Of a DNA stretch of 64,000 bases, positions 1 through 8,976 are shown one piece after another (positions within the stretch are counted from its first letter, which is position 1; the number at the start of each line of letters is the position of its first letter). Made by a program: the position numbers and the translations under genes. The stretch lies in NCBI RefSeq assembly GCF_001682855.1, contig NZ_MAQW01000001.1:1543164-1607163 (forward strand), given 5' to 3'. The notes below the pieces were generated by a model. The model searched no databases and was not told the origin of the DNA. It saw only the letters and a program-made list of their open reading frames with translations. The DNA comes from Bacillus sp. FJAT-27264 (GTDB taxonomy: Bacteria; Bacillota; Bacilli; Paenibacillales; Paenibacillaceae).

Positions 1-1
1 C

Positions 2-1075
2 TCTCTGCTGGATAAAGCCAGTGACCAGCTGTATAGCGGCCTTGGCATCTATGAGGATGTCGGCGACATCGGGAACGAATATATTTTCAAGCAACCTATA
101 GGTGATACAGCCATCACAAGCCGCGGTGTACAGGCCGAGATTACGTTGACCGAGGATACGCCTTACCGTGCTACTTTTGAAATCCGCCATACGCTGGAAA
201 TTCCGGCTTCGGCTAATGAGCTGCTGCTGCAGGAAATAGAGACCATGGTAGAGTTCAGGCAGCGCCAAGCTACCCGATCACAGCAGCTTGTCCCGCTTCA
301 TATCGTCACCCGCATCAGCCTGGAGCGTAGCAGTCATGCCCTGCAGGTGCATACCCGTATCGACAACCAATCGAAGGATCACCGTCTGCGGGTCCTCTTG
401 CCATCCGGCGTACAGTCGGCTGTGCACTATGCCGACTCAGTCTTTGAAGTGGCCGAACGCCAGACCGTCCCCGCACCGGAGTGGGAGAACCCGAGCAACT
501 GTCAGCATATGCAATCCTTCGTCGATGTGCATGGAGACGGCAGAGGCCTTACTGCCGCTGGCAAAGGTCTGAACGAATACGAAGTTCTGCGTGATGCCGA
601 AGGCACGATTGCCGTTACACTGCTTCGCAGTGTCGGAGAGCTGGGCGACTGGGGCGTCTTCCATACCCCTGATGCCCAGTGCCTTGGAGCAAATGAAGCA
701 GAGTGGAGCATTATTCCGCACCGTGGCGGGGACACTCGCTTCGATGCTTATCGTGAGGCCTATCGTTTCGCCGTTCCGCTCATCACAGCCCAAACGGACA
801 TTCATGAAGGTGAACTTCCGCCCGTACACAACTTCCTCACTTGGGAAGGAAAAGGGCTTGCCTTCTCCAACCTGAAGCTCAGCGAAGGCAGCGGTGACCT
901 GATGGCTCGCTGGTACAACCTCGCGGAGACGCCGTCCGAACTGAGCATCCAAAGCAGCGAGGATACCGTGCTCTATGCCAGCAATATCATGGAACAACAC
1001 ACTACAGACATTCTGGAACAGTCGCTTCCAGTGAGTAAGGCAGGCATAGTGACTGTCGGAATCTCGTCCCGATAA
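2..1075 (+). CDS. alpha-mannosidase, GH38 family, C-terminal part (5' end outside window)
   Basis: The reading frame is open from base 2 and runs without a stop to TAA at 1073-1075, so 357 C-terminal codons of a larger gene are visible. Near its beginning is the motif YEDVGDIGNEYIF, typical of the segment joining the catalytic part to the beta-sandwich domains of GH38 alpha-mannosidases. The rest reads as the usual beta-rich C-terminal region, with WSIIPHRGG about two thirds along. A TTG at 146 could be mistaken for a start but lies inside the protein. Such enzymes release mannose from oligosaccharides in the cytoplasm. The catalytic nucleophile region is upstream of the window, so activity cannot be judged. 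It converges on the response regulator gene and ends at a shared hairpin. Confidence 0.85.
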   Translation, partial: SLLDKASDQLYSGLGIYEDVGDIGNEYIFKQPIGDTAITSRGVQAEITLTEDTPYRATFEIRHTLEIPASANELLLQEIETMVEFRQRQATRSQQLVPLHIVTRISLERSSHALQVHTRIDNQSKDHRLRVLLPSGVQSAVHYADSVFEVAERQTVPAPEWENPSNCQHMQSFVDVHGDGRGLTAAGKGLNEYEVLRDAEGTIAVTLLRSVGELGDWGVFHTPDAQCLGANEAEWSIIPHRGGDTRFDAYREAYRFAVPLITAQTDIHEGELPPVHNFLTWEGKGLAFSNLKLSEGSGDLMARWYNLAETPSELSIQSSEDTVLYASNIMEQHTTDILEQSLPVSKAGIVTVGISSR

Positions 1076-1133
1076 CCTTTTTCTCCCGTCCTAAATGATT
1101 CATGTAGTCTACCTTTGAATTAGTTTGCCTCAA

Positions 1134-1172
1134 CTTCGAGGCTGTCGATTTCTCCAATCGACAGCCTCGAAG
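1134..1172. terminator. hairpin between convergent genes
   Basis: A perfect 16-bp inverted repeat (CTTCGAGGCTGTCGAT and its complement) surrounds a 7-base loop and starts directly after the response regulator stop codon. It sits between the convergent mannosidase and regulator genes. Neither side has a long T-run, so termination efficiency is uncertain. Confidence 0.65.
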
Positions 1173-2801
1173 TCATTCCTCAGCCATCCCCAGCTGTCTT
1201 CTAAACTCCTTCGGTGTGCAGCCTACCTGCTTCTTGAACAGCTTCGAGAAATGCACCGGGTCCTTATATCCAACCTGATAGGAAATCTGATAGATTTTAA
1301 ATTTCACATCGTACAGCATTTCCTTCGCTTTTTTGACACGAATCTCCGTCAGATATTCGAGAAATGTCTTATGCAGTTCCTTTTTAAAAAGCTTGCTAAG
1401 CCACACCGGTGTTACATGAACAGCAGAAGCAACGCTCTGCAGTGTGAGGCTTTCGGCATAATCACGATGTAATATTTTCTCCGCCTCGCTGACGATCTGG
1501 CTTGGCGTCTCCGAGAGCTTGCGGAAATCAGCAGCAATCTCATGCAAGAACGCTTCAGTCTGCACACGCAGGGCTTGTAGCGTATCGTACTGCTCCAGCA
1601 GCTCCCAGACCGCAATCGGATTACTCCTCCAGTTCTTAAGAACCGTCCCCTCCGCCCCTCTGCGGAACACTTCGAACAGCCACTCAAAAATTTTCTGCTG
1701 AATATCCCTCAGCTGGGTAAGCTGCCAGGAATGAACCATCTCGATGAAGCTGTCCATCGCCCTTGAAATATCGGCATCCGTTCCGTAGCGGACCAGATCA
1801 AGCATTTCTTCTGGCTCCTGAAGCGACAGGTCCTCATTTTCACCATCATAAAAAAGCCCCTGCTCTGTAAACAGCCGATTGCCGCCATAGACCGCCTTCT
1901 GCTCCATTACACTCAATGCCTCAGTGTACATGTGATAAAGATTCCGGGTGTTACCCGGCTTGGTCAGCATCCCCGCACTGGCTGTGATTTTGACAAATTC
2001 ATTGATTCTCTGGATCAACAGTTGTGCCATCCCTTGGGCAAATTCCGTCTGCTCCAGCTGCGAACTGCCGAGCACGACGATCCAGCGGTTGTGGTTATCC
2101 TTATAAAGAGCGGACGGATGCGGATATTCCTCCTCCAGCGTCTGATGAACGACATTTCCGATCCCGAACAAGATCAGTTCCTTCTCATGCGGATTCCGGT
2201 TCTCAATCGCCTTGAGATTATCGGCCTCGATGACTATCAAGAACATGGGCTCACTCAGCATCCATTCCAGCTCCAGCGTCTGCAGGCGGTGACATCTGCG
2301 CATCTCCAGATTGGGATCATAGACATGCTCGATCATTTCCTTCAGCAGCTCCTCCCGCATTTTAGGAATGGCGAAGACGGCCTGGTTGCGCAGCATCTGA
2401 CGGTTACGTTGATCCATCCTTCTGCGGTTGATCGTCTCCACTGATTTATCCACCATTTTTCCCAGTTCATCCAGGTTGATCGGCTTCAAGATGTAATCGC
2501 ATACACCTGACTGCATAGCTTGCTTTACCAGTTCAAAATCATCATATCCGCTCACAATAATCTTCTCGGGTTTATAATCCTCCACAGGGGACAGAGCGCT
2601 CAGGAACTCCAAGCCCGACATGCGGTTCATTTTGATATCCGTAATGATCAGATCCGGTCTGGCCTCAAGCGCCGTGTGCAAGGCAATATCCCCGTCCTCC
2701 GCCACCAGAATCTCCGTAATATTGTAATCCTCCCAAAGAAAGCGGTTACGCAAACCTTCACGAATCTCATATTCATCATCCACTATAAGTACGCTAAGCA
2801 T
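1173..2801 (-). CDS. YesN-type response regulator, receiver plus AraC HTH
   Basis: This is a 542-residue DNA-binding response regulator of the kind that controls sugar uptake operons in Paenibacillus and Bacillus. Residues 3-120 form the receiver domain, with acidic pocket D8/D9, predicted phospho-acceptor D55 (motif IITDIKM), S84 and K106. Residues about 130-430 are the family's middle region of unknown role. Residues about 438-538 hold a double-helix AraC/XylS DNA-binding domain, with YQVGYKDPVHFSKLFKK in the second HTH. The ATG is preceded by GGAAGGTGAACAG. In this family the gene normally lies next to a Cache/HAMP histidine kinase. None is present on either side here, so its partner must be elsewhere. 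The neighbouring mannosidase is a plausible but unproven target. Confidence 0.9.
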   Translation of the reverse strand: MLSVLIVDDEYEIREGLRNRFLWEDYNITEILVAEDGDIALHTALEARPDLIITDIKMNRMSGLEFLSALSPVEDYKPEKIIVSGYDDFELVKQAMQSGVCDYILKPINLDELGKMVDKSVETINRRRMDQRNRQMLRNQAVFAIPKMREELLKEMIEHVYDPNLEMRRCHRLQTLELEWMLSEPMFLIVIEADNLKAIENRNPHEKELILFGIGNVVHQTLEEEYPHPSALYKDNHNRWIVVLGSSQLEQTEFAQGMAQLLIQRINEFVKITASAGMLTKPGNTRNLYHMYTEALSVMEQKAVYGGNRLFTEQGLFYDGENEDLSLQEPEEMLDLVRYGTDADISRAMDSFIEMVHSWQLTQLRDIQQKIFEWLFEVFRRGAEGTVLKNWRSNPIAVWELLEQYDTLQALRVQTEAFLHEIAADFRKLSETPSQIVSEAEKILHRDYAESLTLQSVASAVHVTPVWLSKLFKKELHKTFLEYLTEIRVKKAKEMLYDVKFKIYQISYQVGYKDPVHFSKLFKKQVGCTPKEFRRQLGMAEE

Positions 2802-2952
2802 CTGTTCACCTTCCCGATTCGCTTTTTTATACCTCTGTTTCCTGTGGCAACATTATGCTTTAGTTTCATACTACCTGACAGCGGTTTGGAATGCACGGGG
2901 GTAATCCTGAACTTTTATGGGTGGATATTAAATTGCACAGATTATCTCTTGC

Positions 2953-2993
2953 AAAAAAATAAAACGGCATCGTCTTGAGAGACTTCAGCCGTT
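2953..2993 (-). terminator. intrinsic terminator of the HAD phosphatase gene
   Basis: On the minus strand, AACGGC pairs with GCCGTT, with a second short stem GTCT/AGAC inside, and is followed by TTATTTTTTT. It lies about 55 bases after the phosphatase stop codon. The rest of 2802-3047 shows no gene. Confidence 0.75.
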
Positions 2994-3047
2994 CATTTTA
3001 TACTCAAATACGCTGTATTTCATATCCAAAATTTATGTACCCACTGA

Positions 3048-3815
3048 TCAAGTGCGAACTGATGACACTGATAATGCCTTCAGCTTATTAACAATGGCGC
3101 CCTCACAGTCGCCCTCCAGTGAAATGGATTCCGAGGCATGGGGGGCAAGCTCCTCATGATGTCCGATCATAACGGCATGCCGCGCCTGCTGGAACATGGA
3201 AATATCATTAGCATCATTGCCGAAAGCAATAAATTCCTGCTTCCGTACCCCAAGCCGCTGTAATGCATTCCATTTATGGATATTCTGCGGGCTGATATCT
3301 ACGACATTTTCATTGCGATGCCTGTGAATGACCACACCAAGATCTTTCAGGGATTCCGCCAGCCCTTCCATATCGTCAGCAGTCAGAATTAGAATCTTGA
3401 CGATGGATTTCAGCGAGCCTACGGGAAGGCGCTTGGCCAGCTTGGAGGGGTCCACATTATTCAGAATGGGATGATCGTGCGGGCCGGTGTATGCATAATC
3501 CCAATCACTGTCAATCAGATAAGTGGCCTGATGTTCTTCAATCAGCCTAAGAATCTCCTGCACATCCTCTTGAGTGAAAGCATCGGCATGCTGAACCTGA
3601 CCTTCCTTGGACAATAACGACCCGTTGCCGCCAATGAGCGCAAAGGAATGAAAGCGTTCATGCAGAACAGGTAACATATCACGAATCGGACGAGCAGAGG
3701 CAAAAATCACTTCATGCCCTGTATGTGTCAATTCTTCCAGACAAGTCAGGATAGTTTCGGATACCGGTTGGCCTTTGAAGCAAATGGTACCATCCAGGTC
3801 AAATACAAATTTCAC
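3048..3815 (-). CDS. HAD-superfamily hydrolase, Cof subfamily (IIB)
   Basis: A 255-residue HAD phosphatase, probably acting on sugar phosphates or similar small metabolites in the cytoplasm. The catalytic motif I FDLDGTI is at the N-terminus, and the conserved motif IV GNDANDISMF with the metal-binding aspartates lies near residue 200. The large cap between them places it in subclass IIB. The frame can be extended to an ATG at 3845. The GTG at 3815 is preferred because GGAGG lies eight bases upstream of it, and the protein then begins VKFVFDLDG, as expected for the family. It has its own terminator and no evident operon partner. The substrate cannot be predicted. Confidence 0.85.
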   Translation of the reverse strand: MKFVFDLDGTICFKGQPVSETILTCLEELTHTGHEVIFASARPIRDMLPVLHERFHSFALIGGNGSLLSKEGQVQHADAFTQEDVQEILRLIEEHQATYLIDSDWDYAYTGPHDHPILNNVDPSKLAKRLPVGSLKSIVKILILTADDMEGLAESLKDLGVVIHRHRNENVVDISPQNIHKWNALQRLGVRKQEFIAFGNDANDISMFQQARHAVMIGHHEELAPHASESISLEGDCEGAIVNKLKALSVSSVRT

Positions 3816-4058
3816 TTCATTTCCCTCCAAAACAGATAAATTCATGTGATTTATTACACCAATCCTACCGCTATTTTCAGAGAAAATAAAGGATAGATTG
3901 GGCCATGTTTCAGGAATCAGTGGAGCTGCTGATCCCCTTTTCCAGCCAGTTCGTCAGGCCGATGCAGAAGAGCAGTTCCAGAAGGGACGTGATTGACAAT
4001 TCAAATCAATTACAGTACCTTTAGTCAAAAAAAGAACACACCCGAGGTGAAACCACAG

Positions 4059-4823
4059 ATGGCTACAGTTAATTTGCAGCACGTGTCTAAAGTATTTACA
4101 TCCCAGAAGGAGAAGGTTCAGGCTCTGGAGAACGTCAACCTAGCCCTGCAACCCCATGAATTTGTAGCCATTATCGGACCTAGCGGCTGCGGCAAAAGTA
4201 CCCTGCTGAAGATCGTTGCCGGCCTGGATACCGGGTATGAAGGATCTGTCGAGCTGGATGGCAACCCCGTTACAGGACCTAGCATTCAGAAAGGGGTTAT
4301 TTTTCAAGAGCACCGTTTATTCCCTTGGCTGACCGTCGAAAAGAATATTGCCGCTGATCTTTCCCTGAAAGACCCTGAGGTGAGAAAAGCTGTCGATGAA
4401 ATGATCGAGCTGGTCAAGCTCGGCGGATTCGAGAAGTCCTTCCCCAAGCAATTATCCGGCGGTATGTCCCAACGCGTAGCCATTGCCCGGGCCTTGATCC
4501 GGAATCCGAAGGTTCTGCTGCTGGACGAGCCCTTTGGTGCTCTTGACGCTTTCACGCGCAACCACATGCAGGAAGCCCTGCTGGATATCTGGCGTAGTAA
4601 CCGGACCACTATGCTACTTGTGACTCATGATATTGACGAGGCCATCTTCCTTGCCGACCGGATTGTAGTTATGCAGTCCAAGCCGGGTAGAGTGAAGGAG
4701 ATTATTCCCATTAGCCTGCAGCATCCCCGTTCCCGCGTGTCCGGGCCATTTCTGGAGTACCGTAAGCGGGTATTGGAAGCCCTGAGTGACTCCGGGCCGA
4801 CAGAACCTGCATACAGCATCTAG
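4059..4823 (+). CDS. ssuB: ABC transporter ATP-binding protein, SsuB/TauB family
   Basis: The 254-residue ATPase of a sulfonate/taurine/nitrate-type importer. Walker [10 protein letters not shown] is at residues 40-48, the signature LSGGMSQR at 132-139, Walker B VLLLDEP at about 152-158 and the switch histidine in THD at 190. A TTG-initiated extension from 3993 is possible. The ATG at 4059 is preferred because GAGGTG lies nine bases upstream and the family normally starts close to the first strand. The matching binding protein and permease genes lie 1.1 kb downstream, beyond the oppositely oriented LysR gene, so the three transporter parts are split into two transcription units. Substrate identity (sulfonate, taurine, other anion) is inferred from family only. 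Confidence 0.88.
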   Translation: MATVNLQHVSKVFTSQKEKVQALENVNLALQPHEFVAIIGPSGCGKSTLLKIVAGLDTGYEGSVELDGNPVTGPSIQKGVIFQEHRLFPWLTVEKNIAADLSLKDPEVRKAVDEMIELVKLGGFEKSFPKQLSGGMSQRVAIARALIRNPKVLLLDEPFGALDAFTRNHMQEALLDIWRSNRTTMLLVTHDIDEAIFLADRIVVMQSKPGRVKEIIPISLQHPRSRVSGPFLEYRKRVLEALSDSGPTEPAYSI

Positions 4824-4856
4824 CAAGAACATCTTAATTTCTCTATTTTGAATTTA

Positions 4857-4887
4857 CGTCTCACCCATGTCGGGTGAGGCGTTTTTT
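4857..4887 (+). terminator. intrinsic terminator after the ABC ATPase gene
   Basis: GTCTCACCC pairs with GGGTGAGGC around a 5-base loop and is followed by GTTTTTT. The T-run reaches into the stop codon of the convergent LysR gene. Confidence 0.85.
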
Positions 4888-5800
4888 ATAATCCCAAGCG
4901 CTCGATCTCCTGCTGCAAATGCTTGAGCAGCTCCTGGTGTGCAATGGAGAAATGCTGCCTCTTGGAGCGGGCATAGCCAAGCGGAATAATATCTTGATCC
5001 AGCTCTCTGGCCTCCAGCGGAATCGCCACAATATCGCCGCTCAGAATCAGTGGATCATTCATGATGTTGAACTCCATGAAGATACTGATCACATCCCCCG
5101 CAGCGATCGTCCGCTTCAGCACCTCCTGATTGGTAGAGGTGAACAGCACCTGCACAGGACCGTATTTCAGCATCAGTTTTTTCATAAAAAGCCTTGAAAA
5201 GCTACCGTTGACGCTGACAAAGGTCTGGTCAAGAATATCGGATACGCACAGCTTGCTTCTGGAGGCCAGAGTGGATTCACGTCCTACACAAACTACGAGT
5301 CTGGTCTCCAGCATCGTGGTCAGCCACAAATCTTTGATTTGCTGGCTATGTTCGGGATGAAAATAGATCAGCCCCATATCGGTGATATCCTGGCGGATGT
5401 CCTCCAGAATCTCCACCGAATCCTTTTCAGTGATCTCCAACTTGACATAGGGGTTGTTTGCCTTAAAAGACATAATGGCTTTCGGAAGAATCGCGATAAA
5501 GTTAGGGCTGACAGACAGGCGGATATCGCCATGAATCTGCTCCTTTTGACCAGAGACCTCATCCTCAAACTCCTGAACCTTCAGCAGTATTTCGCTAGCT
5601 TTGGCGATCAGGATCTTTCCCCGCTCAGTAGGCAGCGTCCCGTGACGCGTTCTGCGGAACAACTCAAACCCTACCTCTTTTTCCAGCTTCATGATGGCTT
5701 TACTGATACCGGCCTGTGAGATATGCATGGTCTCCGCTGTAGCCGAGATGGATCCTGTCTTCGCAACATTTACAATATATTCTATTTGTTCAATGTTCAC
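4886..5800 (-). CDS. LysR-family transcriptional regulator of the sulfonate-type transporter
   Basis: A 304-residue LysR regulator. The N-terminal winged HTH (residues 1-60) carries the typical MNIEQIEYIVNVAKTGS start and HISQAGISKAI recognition region. The remainder is the periplasmic-binding-like effector domain. It is divergent from the substrate-binding protein gene, with 120 bp between them that hold a perfect T-N11-A site. By analogy with CysB/Cbl-type control of sulfonate genes, it probably senses sulfur status or the transported compound and controls the downstream transporter-dehydrogenase genes. The effector is unknown. Confidence 0.88.
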   Translation of the reverse strand: MNIEQIEYIVNVAKTGSISATAETMHISQAGISKAIMKLEKEVGFELFRRTRHGTLPTERGKILIAKASEILLKVQEFEDEVSGQKEQIHGDIRLSVSPNFIAILPKAIMSFKANNPYVKLEITEKDSVEILEDIRQDITDMGLIYFHPEHSQQIKDLWLTTMLETRLVVCVGRESTLASRSKLCVSDILDQTFVSVNGSFSRLFMKKLMLKYGPVQVLFTSTNQEVLKRTIAAGDVISIFMEFNIMNDPLILSGDIVAIPLEARELDQDIIPLGYARSKRQHFSIAHQELLKHLQQEIERLGL

Positions 5801-5820
5801 CTGAAATTCGCCCCGTTCCC

Positions 5821-5835
5821 ATAACCAATGGTTAT
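5821..5835. promoter_or_regulatory. LysR operator (T-N11-A box)
   Basis: ATAACCAATGGTTAT is a 7-1-7 inverted repeat in the divergent intergenic region between the LysR gene and the substrate-binding gene. It contains T-N11-A (TAACCAATGGTTA), the hallmark LysR recognition element. It lies 20 bases from the regulator start and 85 bases upstream of the lipoprotein start. TATAGT at 5875-5880 could be the -10 of the rightward promoter, but no good -35 was seen. Confidence 0.7.
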
Positions 5836-5920
5836 ATAAACATCATTCAAAGTTATTTTACTTGTTTAATCGGATATAGTAAAGTGATCTTTAACTTAGA
5901 TAAAGGGGACTCGAACTATC

Positions 5921-6967
5921 ATGAAAAGAAATACATTCGCAATTCTATTAGCTGCCATAAGTATGCTGCTGGTACTCGCTGCCTGCGGTAAAGACAATAA
6001 CTCTGGTAACTCCGGTAGCAATTCCGCCGCCTCCGGAACCAATCAAGTGGCCTCCGCTCCAGAAGTCACTGTTAATATCGGTGTCCAGCACGCCGTTGCC
6101 CCGCTGGTTCTGGCTCAGCAGCAGAAATGGTTCGAAGAAGAATTCGCCAAGCATAACGCCAAGGTAAGCTGGGTAGAAGTACCAGGTGGCCCAGCACAAT
6201 TCGATGCGATTCTTACGGATCGCCTGGATCTCGCGGTAACCGGCAATACCACCGTTATCACTGGACAAATATCCGACATTCCTTTCAAAGAGATTGCCAT
6301 TGGCAGCACAGGCTCCAAAAATGTTGGACTGCTGCTACCCAAAAACAGTACGATCACCGATCTCAGCGAACTAAAAGGCAAGAAAATCGCTGTAGCCAAG
6401 GCAACAGCAGCATATGACATTCTGTTCAGATTACTGGACAAAGCAGGCTTGACCGCAAACGATGTGGAGCTTATCCAGCTCAGTGCGGATGAAGCGAAGG
6501 CAGCGTTCGTCGGAGGTTCTGTGGATGCATGGGCTATCGGCGAGCCTTACCTGTCAACAGCGGTTGTAGATGAAGGCGCCAAAGTCCTCGCAGACGGTTC
6601 TTCCATTAACTACATCAGTCCTGCATTCCATATTGTCCGCACCAAGTTTGCCGATGAACATCCGGATCTTGTCGTTGCCTATCTCAAGGTACTGGAAAAA
6701 ACACTGCAATGGCAGAAGGATCACCTGGATGAAGCGGTAAAAATCTACGCTGAGGGCACCAAGCTGAATCCCGAGGTTGTTAAATCCGTCATCTCCAATG
6801 TCCAGTTCGCAACTGTCCCTGTCTCAGATGATTTTGTTAAAGCTCAAGGGGAGCTGGCAGCGTTCCTGTTAAAAGAAAAAGCAGTAAATAAATCTGTTGA
6901 CCCTTCCAAGGTCGTGGATAACACCTTCATCAATCAAGCGCTGGAAGAAGTGAAAAACGATAAATAA
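5921..6967 (+). CDS. ssuA: sulfonate/nitrate/taurine-type ABC substrate-binding lipoprotein
   Basis: A 348-residue extracellular binding lipoprotein. The signal sequence ends in the lipobox LAAC at about residues 19-22, followed by a Gly/Ser/Asn-rich linker. The mature part has the SsuA/TauA (NMT1-like) pattern: VNIGVQHAVAPLVLAQQQ at the first strand, ITGQISDIPFKEIAI, LSELKGKKIAVAKATAA, and AWAIGEPYLSTA in the second lobe. It should capture a small anionic or organosulfur ligand and deliver it to the permease encoded downstream. It is the first gene of a three-gene unit with the dehydrogenase and permease. The ligand is not determined by sequence. Confidence 0.85.
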   Translation: MKRNTFAILLAAISMLLVLAACGKDNNSGNSGSNSAASGTNQVASAPEVTVNIGVQHAVAPLVLAQQQKWFEEEFAKHNAKVSWVEVPGGPAQFDAILTDRLDLAVTGNTTVITGQISDIPFKEIAIGSTGSKNVGLLLPKNSTITDLSELKGKKIAVAKATAAYDILFRLLDKAGLTANDVELIQLSADEAKAAFVGGSVDAWAIGEPYLSTAVVDEGAKVLADGSSINYISPAFHIVRTKFADEHPDLVVAYLKVLEKTLQWQKDHLDEAVKIYAEGTKLNPEVVKSVISNVQFATVPVSDDFVKAQGELAAFLLKEKAVNKSVDPSKVVDNTFINQALEEVKNDK

Positions 6968-6985
6968 CCGTTAGGAGAGACAGCT

Positions 6986-7972
6986 ATGAGCACAATCACC
7001 ATCCCTATTCAAGAACTTAAAGACATGGGTAAAAAAGTCCTGCTGAAATACGGCGCTACCGAGCATGAAGCAGAGATCATCGCTAGTGATTATCTGGATG
7101 CCGATCTGAGGGGGCGTTCATCACATGGTTTTACCTTTTTCAAGCAGGCGGTCGGCTCCCTCGAAGGCAGAGGGAAATATGAGGCCGCTCCGCTGGAAGG
7201 CTCCTATCTGCATGTAGCCGGAAATTACGATCTGGGCCATATCGTGGCCCGGGAATCGATTGACCTCGCCCTTCCAGCACTCGCCGAGCGCAAAGTGATC
7301 ACCATCGGCCTCACCGATGTCTCCCGTTTTAACTGCCCGGGCATTATTGCCCGGTACGGAGCAGAACGCGGCGCGATTACGCTAATCTCCGCTTACGGCG
7401 GAATGAGCGTGATGGCGCCGCCAGGAGGCAAAGGCGCTGCTGTGAACAATACGCCGCTGGCGATTGCCATCCCGTATACAGATCCGCTGTTTGTACTCGA
7501 CATGGCGGTGTCGGAACGGGCGTGGGGCCATCTCAGCATTGCCAAATTCAAAGGGGAAACCATTCCTGAGCATTGGGGCGTAGATGAAGAAGGCCAGCCG
7601 ACTGAGAATCCTGCGGATGTCAAATGGCTCTCCCCGCTTGGCGGCTACAAAGGCTTCGGCCTGGCGCTCGCGCTGGAAATTCTGAGCGGTGCTCTTGTCA
7701 ATGTACCTATCGGGGCCAAAGGACTTAAGAAGAATCGCGGAGCTTTCATCCAATTGATCGACCCTACCATTTTCGGTCATACTGTGGAATCCTTCACCGC
7801 ACAGGTCACTGGCTTCCTCGGCGAATTGGCAGATATTCCGCTGGCAGAAGGCCATGACGGCCCCATCACCTATCCTGGACAAGCTTCGGAACAGCGCTAT
7901 CAGGCAGCACTGGCCTCCGGTGTCATTACGCTGCACCATTCTGCTATTGATTACCTGCGTAACGAGCTATGA
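6986..7972 (+). CDS. Ldh_2/malate-sulfolactate dehydrogenase family oxidoreductase
   Basis: A 328-residue NAD(P)-dependent oxidoreductase of the Ldh_2 family (malate, L-lactate, ureidoglycolate, piperideine carboxylate and sulfolactate/ComC dehydrogenases). The diagnostic LRGRSSHG motif is at residues 41-48 with the conserved His47, and the MAPPGGKGAAVNNTP segment lies mid-protein. AGGAGAG lies eight bases upstream of the ATG, and the stop overlaps the permease start as ATGA, so translation is coupled. Insertion between the binding protein and permease of a sulfonate-type importer suggests that the imported compound, or its product, is a 2-hydroxy or 2-imino acid such as sulfolactate. That is inference; no sulfite-releasing lyase (SuyAB or ComDE) is present nearby. 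Confidence 0.85.
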   Translation: MSTITIPIQELKDMGKKVLLKYGATEHEAEIIASDYLDADLRGRSSHGFTFFKQAVGSLEGRGKYEAAPLEGSYLHVAGNYDLGHIVARESIDLALPALAERKVITIGLTDVSRFNCPGIIARYGAERGAITLISAYGGMSVMAPPGGKGAAVNNTPLAIAIPYTDPLFVLDMAVSERAWGHLSIAKFKGETIPEHWGVDEEGQPTENPADVKWLSPLGGYKGFGLALALEILSGALVNVPIGAKGLKKNRGAFIQLIDPTIFGHTVESFTAQVTGFLGELADIPLAEGHDGPITYPGQASEQRYQAALASGVITLHHSAIDYLRNEL

Positions 7973-8742
7973 AAACACAAAAATCTTACGTGAAATATGT
8001 ATACGGCAGCCTGCTCCCTCTACTTATTGTGGTGGTGTGGCAGTTAATCGGGGAGCTTCATCTGTTGCCTCCCCAGCTGCTCCCCACACCGCTCAAGATC
8101 GGCAGAAGCTTTATTGATCTGCTCTCCAGCGGTGTGTTGCTGTCCAATATCGGGATTAGCATCTATCGTGCCCTGATCGGATTTCTGATCGGCGGCGGGC
8201 TGGGTATCGTATTCGGATTATTAGTTGGCTTCTATAAAAAAACGGAATGGACGCTGGACCCGACGCTACAGATGATCCGTACGGTTCCACATTTGGCGAT
8301 TATGCCGCTGTTCATCCTGTGGTTCGGCTTTGGGGAGTTCTCGAAGGTGCTGTTGATCGCGATGGGTGCCTTTTTCCCTATCTATCTCAATACCTTCATG
8401 GGCATCCGCAGCGTGGACTCCAAACTGTTCGAGGTGTCCCGCATTCTGGAGTTCAGTAGATTCAAGCAGATTACCCGACTCATTCTGCCGGCTGCCATGC
8501 CCAATCTGCTGCTCGGTATCCGCTTATCCCTCGGTACGGCCTGGCTGAGCCTGATCGTTGCCGAGCTAATGGGGGCGAACGCAGGCGTAGGCTATATGAT
8601 CTCGGATGCCCGCCAGTTTGCCCAGACTGAGGTTGTCTTCGTCGGCATCGTGATCTTCGCCGGAGTCGGCAAGCTGACCGACTCCCTTGTGCGCAAGCTT
8701 GAGACTCGCCTGCTCCGCTGGCGGGATAATTACAACGGCTGA
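7969..8742 (+). CDS. ssuC: ABC transporter permease, SsuC/TauC family
   Basis: A 257-residue inner-membrane permease with about six predicted helices, beginning LLPLLIVVVWQLIG near residue 15. The cytoplasmic coupling (EAA) loop contains FKQITRLILPAAMPNLLLG around residues 163-181, as in SsuC/TauC/NrtB. Its ATG overlaps the dehydrogenase stop codon. It should form the channel with the ATPase encoded at 4059-4823 and receive ligand from the lipoprotein encoded at 5921-6967. A strong terminator follows. Confidence 0.88.
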   Translation: MKTQKSYVKYVYGSLLPLLIVVVWQLIGELHLLPPQLLPTPLKIGRSFIDLLSSGVLLSNIGISIYRALIGFLIGGGLGIVFGLLVGFYKKTEWTLDPTLQMIRTVPHLAIMPLFILWFGFGEFSKVLLIAMGAFFPIYLNTFMGIRSVDSKLFEVSRILEFSRFKQITRLILPAAMPNLLLGIRLSLGTAWLSLIVAELMGANAGVGYMISDARQFAQTEVVFVGIVIFAGVGKLTDSLVRKLETRLLRWRDNYNG

Positions 8743-8786
8743 CCGTTTTACACTTCTTATCAGTTGCACGTGCAGGAATAACCAAT

Positions 8787-8834
8787 ACAGGCGTAGCCTT
8801 TCGCTCTTATGCGAGATGCTGCGCCTGTTTTTTT
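8787..8834 (+). terminator. intrinsic terminator of the sulfonate-type operon
   Basis: ACAGGCGTAGC pairs with GCTGCGCCTGT, with an inner TCGC/GCGA stem, and is followed by seven or more T residues. It is about 45 bases after the permease stop. The rest of 8835-8976 holds only the upstream region of the next gene. Confidence 0.9.
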
Positions 8835-8976
8835 ACATAGAGTAAAAGTCCGCTGCGGAATGATGCCATGACGCCTCTTTGCCCAATATCATCTCTATGG
8901 CTTGCATGATAGAATTCAAATATAGCATCCTATTTAAAAACAACAGATCACCATTTTTTATTGGGAGGCGTCTAAT

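Noticed and set aside
146..148. TTG as a start for the first gene
   Set aside because: The frame is open upstream to the window edge and the upstream residues match the GH38 family, so the gene is cut by the window border.
437..1000. 187-codon minus-strand frame inside the mannosidase gene
   Set aside because: Antisense shadow of a well-supported GH38 frame; no family resemblance.
3900..3985. hydrophobic minus-strand frame reading LLELLFCIGLTNWLEKG
   Set aside because: Only about 26 codons to the next stop with no start or ribosome site; could be a gene relic but cannot be assigned to any family.
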